10,041 bases of DNA, from positions 1 to 10,041 of the forward strand of contig JAPLUJ010000465.1 of NCBI GenBank assembly GCA_026397695.1, written 5' to 3'. A program made the position numbers and the translations under genes. A model generated the notes under the pieces. It was not told the origin of the DNA. It was given only the letters and a program-made list of their open reading frames with translations, and did no database searches. The stretch comes from Verrucomicrobiota bacterium (GTDB lineage: Bacteria > Verrucomicrobiota > Verrucomicrobiia > Verrucomicrobiales > Akkermansiaceae). Of the stretch, positions 6,572-10,041 are shown one piece after another. Numbering within the stretch: the stretch's first letter is position 1; the number at the start of each line of letters is the position of its first letter.

Positions 6572-8416
6572 TCAGCGCTTTTCCCCAGGCATCGGTTCCA
6601 AGCGGATGGTGATAGCGCTGTTGCCGGCGGGGGCGGCGATTTTGGCGATGAGGCGGCGGTAGCCGGCGTTGGATTTATGCGGTTGCGGCTCCTGCGGGGT
6701 TACTTCGCTGGTGAAGCTGGCATTTTTGGGCGCGACGATGATCGCCTTGAGTTGCCGGCCGTTGCGGGCGAGCATGGCGGAACCATCGGCGGCGATGGTG
6801 ATGGCGGCATCGGTAGTCATCCCCCAGACGACCTCGGCGGCGGCCTTGAGATCCAACTGGTCGGTCACCTCGACAGTGGTGCGCGGTTGGTTCAGCATGA
6901 CGGTGCGGACCACCTGGGTGGCGCGGTCGTCATAGGCGGTGGTTAGATCGACCACGGTGCGTCCGTCCGCGCATGCGGTGATCGTGGCGTCGCCCTTGAG
7001 CAACTGGCCCTTACCGGCAATCAGCAGGACATTGTGGCTCTCGGATTGGAGCCGCCAGTAATCCCAGCGCTGGTTGCCGAAGTAGCCGGGCAGATTGTAG
7101 TTGTCGCTGCCCAAATCGAGCGCCCAGCGGACGCCCTGCGCCTCCATTTCGAAATTCCCCAGATCCAGATGGCCGTGATTGACCTTGTTGAAACCGCCCT
7201 TGACGCCGACCCAGAGGGCATTGCGGTCGTTCCAAGCGCTGCGCATCACCGCCACCGGAACCGAACCCCGGAACAACCGGTCAAGTTGGCGTGGGGCGGG
7301 TGCCTGCGGCGGGTCGTACCAGACGACATGCAGGGGTTCGGCGCTGAGGGTCTTGAGGACTTGGTGCTCGGCGGCCGAGAACTCCGGATTCTTATACTTG
7401 CGGGCCAGAAAAAACATAACCTCCATGCCGTCACGGCCCTTGGCTTGCGGATCATTGACCTTGCCCAGGTCGGCATCGGCAAAACACAGGAAGAATCCGC
7501 TAGGACCCGCCGTGTAGATCGGGAACCAACCGGAATCACCGTAACCTGGCGTGGCACCGACGCCCAAATCATGGCCCAGCACCGAATCGCAGGCGGCGAT
7601 CAATAAAGCCATGTAACTGGTGGCGTATTGCCAGTATGCCGGACCTTCGTTCCAAGCGCCGTCGGGGGCATAATACTTCGCGGCGGTCGGCAGGTTCGCG
7701 ACCGCACGCGGGATGATCCGTTTGGCATATTCCGGATCGGTATCGGCGATCGCCAGCGCACCAACTGTTAGACCGCCGTTGCAGACCATGTTCCAGTTGT
7801 TCACCCCATTGACGCCCCAGCCTGGCGGTGCCTTCATGCCCAGCTTGATCAGGCCCTGCCTGATCGTCCTGCGGGTCTTGTCGTCCATCGCGGGGAAAAA
7901 CCAATCGTAGCCGATGCCGACGGCGGCGCTCATCTCGGCGGTATCAAGGAAGTGGCGTGGATTCCAGTCCTCAAACGCGCAGACGCTCAGCAGGTTGGCA
8001 ATTCCCTGGTTGGCATACTTGCGCTCGCCGGTCCAGCGCCAAGCCAATCCCAACCGCAGCATCCGGGCGAGACAGGCGCGGCTGGTGGCAAGCAGGCGGA
8101 GCCCATCGGGGATCACATGTTTCAGAGGTTGGGCCGTTAGATCATGATCGGCCGCCTGGAGCACATCCTTGACGTAGCGCTGCAACAGCAGATCGGTCCC
8201 GGCCAGTTCCTTCAATTCCTGCAGACGCGCCTCGGACAGCAGCAGGCGCGGATGCTCCTGCTTCAGCGTATCGAGGAAATCGTCCGGTACCGGTGCCGGG
8301 GTTCCCGTATCCGCCGCCTTTCCCGCCGGGGCATTCTTTGCGGCGGCTTGCATGGGTGAAACCGCCATGGCGAGAAACGCGGTCAGACAACAGACGGCGG
8401 CGGGGGATGATCTCAT
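6572..8416 (-). CDS. Exported heparinase II/III-like polysaccharide lyase
   Basis: This 614-residue protein has a signal peptide (MRSSPAAVCCLTAFLAMAVS, cleaved near residue 25) and an Ala/Pro-rich linker. An alpha/alpha-toroid follows, starting at HPRLLLSEARLQELKEL (55-71), and then a C-terminal beta-sandwich. Visible family signatures are GIGYDWFFPAM (167-177), the NNWNMVCNGG segment (206-215), EGPAYWQYATSYM (257-269), and KVNHGHLDLGNFEME (411-425), where His414/His416 head the beta-sandwich part of the site. In related lyases (PL12, PL15, PL17, PL21) an Asn, two His and a Tyr form the catalytic set, and Asn206/207, Tyr261 or Tyr264 and His414/416 are candidates here. The family cleaves uronic-acid-containing polysaccharides by beta-elimination; heparin, alginate or another uronan cannot be told apart by eye. 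It is the first gene of a likely operon with the GH2 enzyme. The start has no Shine-Dalgarno site and reads CCGAACCACC-ATG. Confidence 0.9.
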   Translation of the reverse strand: MRSSPAAVCCLTAFLAMAVSPMQAAAKNAPAGKAADTGTPAPVPDDFLDTLKQEHPRLLLSEARLQELKELAGTDLLLQRYVKDVLQAADHDLTAQPLKHVIPDGLRLLATSRACLARMLRLGLAWRWTGERKYANQGIANLLSVCAFEDWNPRHFLDTAEMSAAVGIGYDWFFPAMDDKTRRTIRQGLIKLGMKAPPGWGVNGVNNWNMVCNGGLTVGALAIADTDPEYAKRIIPRAVANLPTAAKYYAPDGAWNEGPAYWQYATSYMALLIAACDSVLGHDLGVGATPGYGDSGWFPIYTAGPSGFFLCFADADLGKVNDPQAKGRDGMEVMFFLARKYKNPEFSAAEHQVLKTLSAEPLHVVWYDPPQAPAPRQLDRLFRGSVPVAVMRSAWNDRNALWVGVKGGFNKVNHGHLDLGNFEMEAQGVRWALDLGSDNYNLPGYFGNQRWDYWRLQSESHNVLLIAGKGQLLKGDATITACADGRTVVDLTTAYDDRATQVVRTVMLNQPRTTVEVTDQLDLKAAAEVVWGMTTDAAITIAADGSAMLARNGRQLKAIIVAPKNASFTSEVTPQEPQPHKSNAGYRRLIAKIAAPAGNSAITIRLEPMPGEKR

Positions 8417-8777
8417 GGTGGTTCGGGATGTTTACGCGTAGCCCATGATACTCACCCGGAAGCACTTTCTTTCACGTCAAACCGCGAGCACAGGCTGGAG
8501 ATCCTTCCAAGCGTGGACTTCCCGGCATCCTTCGGCCGGCATTGGGAGCATTTTTTGAAAGACGACTTGAACCACCTTGACCGATAGCGATCCTTGAACG
8601 AGCGACGGGTCTCTGAGTTGCTGTCGCATAAAATGCACAGCATTTCCCATAATCAAGCATTGCGGGATTCACCATGGTATGCTAATTGTAGATTCATGGG
8701 GATCTGCCGCCAGCCAGGCATGAGCCTTGATCGCACCTCCCTCTAGCCACCAACAAACCCATCGCATCACCACCTCC
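8417..8777. promoter_or_regulatory. Divergent intergenic region driving the lyase operon and the metallopeptidase-like gene
   Basis: This 361-bp gap separates a minus-strand operon (start 8416) from a plus-strand gene (start 8778), so both promoters should lie here. I cannot fix either with confidence. It contains three near-identical heptamers (CTTGAAC 8566-8572, CTTGACC 8576-8582, CTTGAAC 8593-8599) with 10- and 17-bp offsets, which might be a regulator-binding cluster. AT-rich stretches lie at 8551-8556 and around 8630-8696, including TATGCTAATTG. Two short minus-strand frames inside it are not convincing genes. Confidence 0.45.
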
Positions 8778-10041
8778 ATGATCCATCTCAGAGTTCCTCA
8801 AGCGTTGGCCGCCGCCTGGTGCGTGACGGCCGCCGTGTTCCTTCCTACGGGGCAGGCCTCCGCCCAGGCATGGCTGGACAATAATCGCGATTGGAGCATC
8901 TCCAGTCTCAACCCCAACGTCAATTCCCGCAGCAGCGACCACTTTCGTATTTTCTGGGGCAATGCGGACAATTCGAATGCGGACCTCAACACCGATTTCA
9001 GCCAGGTCAGCGAGCAACTCGCACAGGGCAACCTGCAGATGTTGGAAATCCAGTGGCATATCCTGCACGACCCCATCGCCTCCGGTGGCATGGGCATCCA
9101 GGCCCCGGCCCAGTCGGCCAATTCCGCCTACTGGGACGGCAATTCCTATCGGGATACCCTCGGTATGAACCAGACCGGCCTCTGGGGGGGGGGCGCATGG
9201 GGAGGCGCCGATGCATGGGGATTCCCCATCTTTGGATTGCCTCCGAGCTATCTGAGGTTTGACCCTCCTTCCGGTGCAACGCCTCACGAGTATGGCCACA
9301 CGGTTTTTATCACGGCAGGCGGATTCAACAACACGCCTTATGACGGCATGTGGCACGAAGCCATGGCCAACTGGCTGGAACTCCAGATTGACAACGATTA
9401 TCCGACCGTTGGCAACACGGTGTTGGCCCACGCGGGCTCGCTGCCTCACGGCCGCGACTACTACGACGCATGGCCGTTTCTCGAATACCTCAAAGACGAT
9501 CCCAGGTGGGGATCCGCGTTTATCAACAGCGTGATGACCCAGGGGCATGGCAACCAATCCATTTATAACCCGCCTGAATATATATTCGACGCGATGGCGC
9601 GCCTGAATACTTCCGGTGCGGTCGATAGCTTCAACGACATCAAGGACGCGCTGGGTAATTGCCATGCCCATTGTCTGACATGGGATTTCAAGCGAGGCCA
9701 ATTGTTCAAGGCCCAGGCTCCGCTCACCTCCGACTTTTACAACGACTACTACCGGCGCGGCTTTACCGAGCTCGAAAAGCGCCCCGGCAGCGTGGCCAGC
9801 GGCAACCAAAGCGCGTGGTATCGTGTTCCGTGGAGCGACGCGCCCTCGCAGGGCGGCTTCGACTTCATCCCCATCGCTCTCAACGGCAAGGTCGCGGGCG
9901 TCGGCGGCTACCAAGTGGGCGTCAATTTCCAACCGCTCTGGGATGGTACCCGGGGCTCCGACTGGCGTGCCACGCTCGTGGCCGTCGATGACAATAACGC
10001 GCCGCGTTACTCGCAGATGTGGAACTGCGGCGTCAACTCCA
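8778..10041 (+). CDS. Exported putative zinc metallopeptidase (gluzincin-type HEYGH), 3' end beyond window
   Basis: The frame is open for 421 codons with no stop before the window edge. It begins with a signal peptide MIHLRVPQALAAAWCVTAAV, cleaved near ASA-QA (residue 29). Next comes a domain with SDHFRIFWGNAD, as in secreted proteins that start with an S-x-HF-x-I-x-W/Y-G strand. At 170-174 there is HEYGH, and Glu194 in MWHEAMANWLE lies 20 residues after the second His, the same spacing as the third zinc ligand of thermolysin-type gluzincins. After the catalytic region comes a sandwich-like segment (SAWYRVPWSDAPSQGGFDFI, then GGYQVGVNFQPLWDG). The overall plan recalls DUF6055-type secreted proteins, from memory only. 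No Shine-Dalgarno site precedes ATG; the context is ATCACCACCTCC. It is divergent from the lyase/GH2 operon, and a role in attacking glycoprotein or matrix is inference. A G10 tract at 9184-9193 lies ahead of the active site. Confidence 0.8.
   Translation, partial: MIHLRVPQALAAAWCVTAAVFLPTGQASAQAWLDNNRDWSISSLNPNVNSRSSDHFRIFWGNADNSNADLNTDFSQVSEQLAQGNLQMLEIQWHILHDPIASGGMGIQAPAQSANSAYWDGNSYRDTLGMNQTGLWGGGAWGGADAWGFPIFGLPPSYLRFDPPSGATPHEYGHTVFITAGGFNNTPYDGMWHEAMANWLELQIDNDYPTVGNTVLAHAGSLPHGRDYYDAWPFLEYLKDDPRWGSAFINSVMTQGHGNQSIYNPPEYIFDAMARLNTSGAVDSFNDIKDALGNCHAHCLTWDFKRGQLFKAQAPLTSDFYNDYYRRGFTELEKRPGSVASGNQSAWYRVPWSDAPSQGGFDFIPIALNGKVAGVGGYQVGVNFQPLWDGTRGSDWRATLVAVDDNNAPRYSQMWNCGVNS
9184..9193 (+). 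repeat. G10 homopolymer inside the metallopeptidase-like gene
   Basis: Ten consecutive G encode Trp-Gly-Gly-Gly at residues 136-139, upstream of the HEYGH motif (170). The frame continues correctly on both sides with the tract at ten. A gain or loss of one G would remove the catalytic region. Confidence 0.95.

Larger units (their letters stand above)
789..8141 (+). repeat. Dispersed, strand-biased hexamer GTTAGA (11 copies) and GTTAGG (2 copies)
   Basis: On the plus strand GTTAGA starts at 1449, 2517, 3714, 4468, 4828, 4910, 6040, 6525, 6942, 7767 and 8136; GTTAGG starts at 789 and 4652. In the other orientation (TCTAAC on the plus strand) I find only 1096-1101. Inside minus-strand genes it is written either as TCT-AAC (Ser-Asn: 4468, 4828, 6040) or as (T)CTA-AC (Leu-Thr: 1449, 4910, 6942, 7767, 8136). 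Copies also lie in non-coding DNA (2517, 3714) and within 10 bases of two start codons (789, 6525). Confidence 0.8.

Noticed and set aside
8452..8643. A 63-codon minus-strand ORF with CILC and CSQC, zinc-ribbon-like
   Set aside because: Two CxxC pairs are suggestive, but the frame is Ser/Arg/Lys-rich, overlaps another equally weak ORF, has no usable ribosome site and sits in the divergent promoter gap.
8694..9932. A 412-codon minus-strand ORF
   Set aside because: It lies antisense to the open plus-strand gene at 8778. The plus frame has a signal peptide, HEYGH with a correctly spaced Glu and protein-like composition. The antisense product is Val/Arg/Gly-rich with no recognisable domain and no export or initiation signal.

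Overview
The window is G+C-rich bacterial DNA from a heterotroph that degrades complex polysaccharides. The gene mix (xylose-isomerase-like sugar isomerase, NAGPA-type glycosidase, GH2 glycosidase, heparinase II/III-type lyase, YhcG/DUF1016), the signal peptides and the scarcity of Shine-Dalgarno sites fit the Verrucomicrobiota, perhaps an Opitutaceae-like lineage. That placement is inference from gene content; no rRNA or other phylogenetic marker gene is present.

Layout. Bases 1-784 hold a 3'-truncated sugar isomerase/epimerase gene on the minus strand, with no recognisable continuation to its left. Bases 785-1120 are non-coding and carry a 40-bp near-perfect palindrome. Bases 1121-2261 hold a secreted NAGPA-family phosphodiester glycosidase, preceded by and overlapping a 55-codon exported-peptide ORF. 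A tRNA-Thr(TGT) lies at 2555-2627 on the plus strand. It is followed by a scar of about 1.1 kb (2628-3771) with short direct repeats, the start of an unidentified larger gene, and a YhcG/DUF1016 gene wrecked by an internal deletion, an in-frame stop and a lost start codon. This looks like the remnant of an integrated defence-type island at a tRNA site. Two strong palindromes sit exactly where the DUF1016 reading frame breaks.

Bases 3772-8416 hold a two-gene minus-strand operon of exported polysaccharide-degrading enzymes: a heparinase II/III-like lyase (promoter-proximal) and, 52 bp downstream, a 915-residue GH2 beta-galactosidase-like enzyme. Together they could cleave an acidic or complex glycan by elimination and then trim the oligosaccharides. 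Divergent from them, starting at 8778 on the plus strand and running off the right edge, is an open gene for an exported protein with a gluzincin signature (HEYGH plus a glutamate 20 residues later). A long antisense ORF over the same region is a shadow.

The most unusual genome-scale signal is a strand-biased hexamer. GTTAGA occurs 11 times on the plus strand and once in the opposite orientation. It lies inside genes, where it is written as rare CTA Leu or TCT Ser codons, and also between genes and immediately 5' of start codons.
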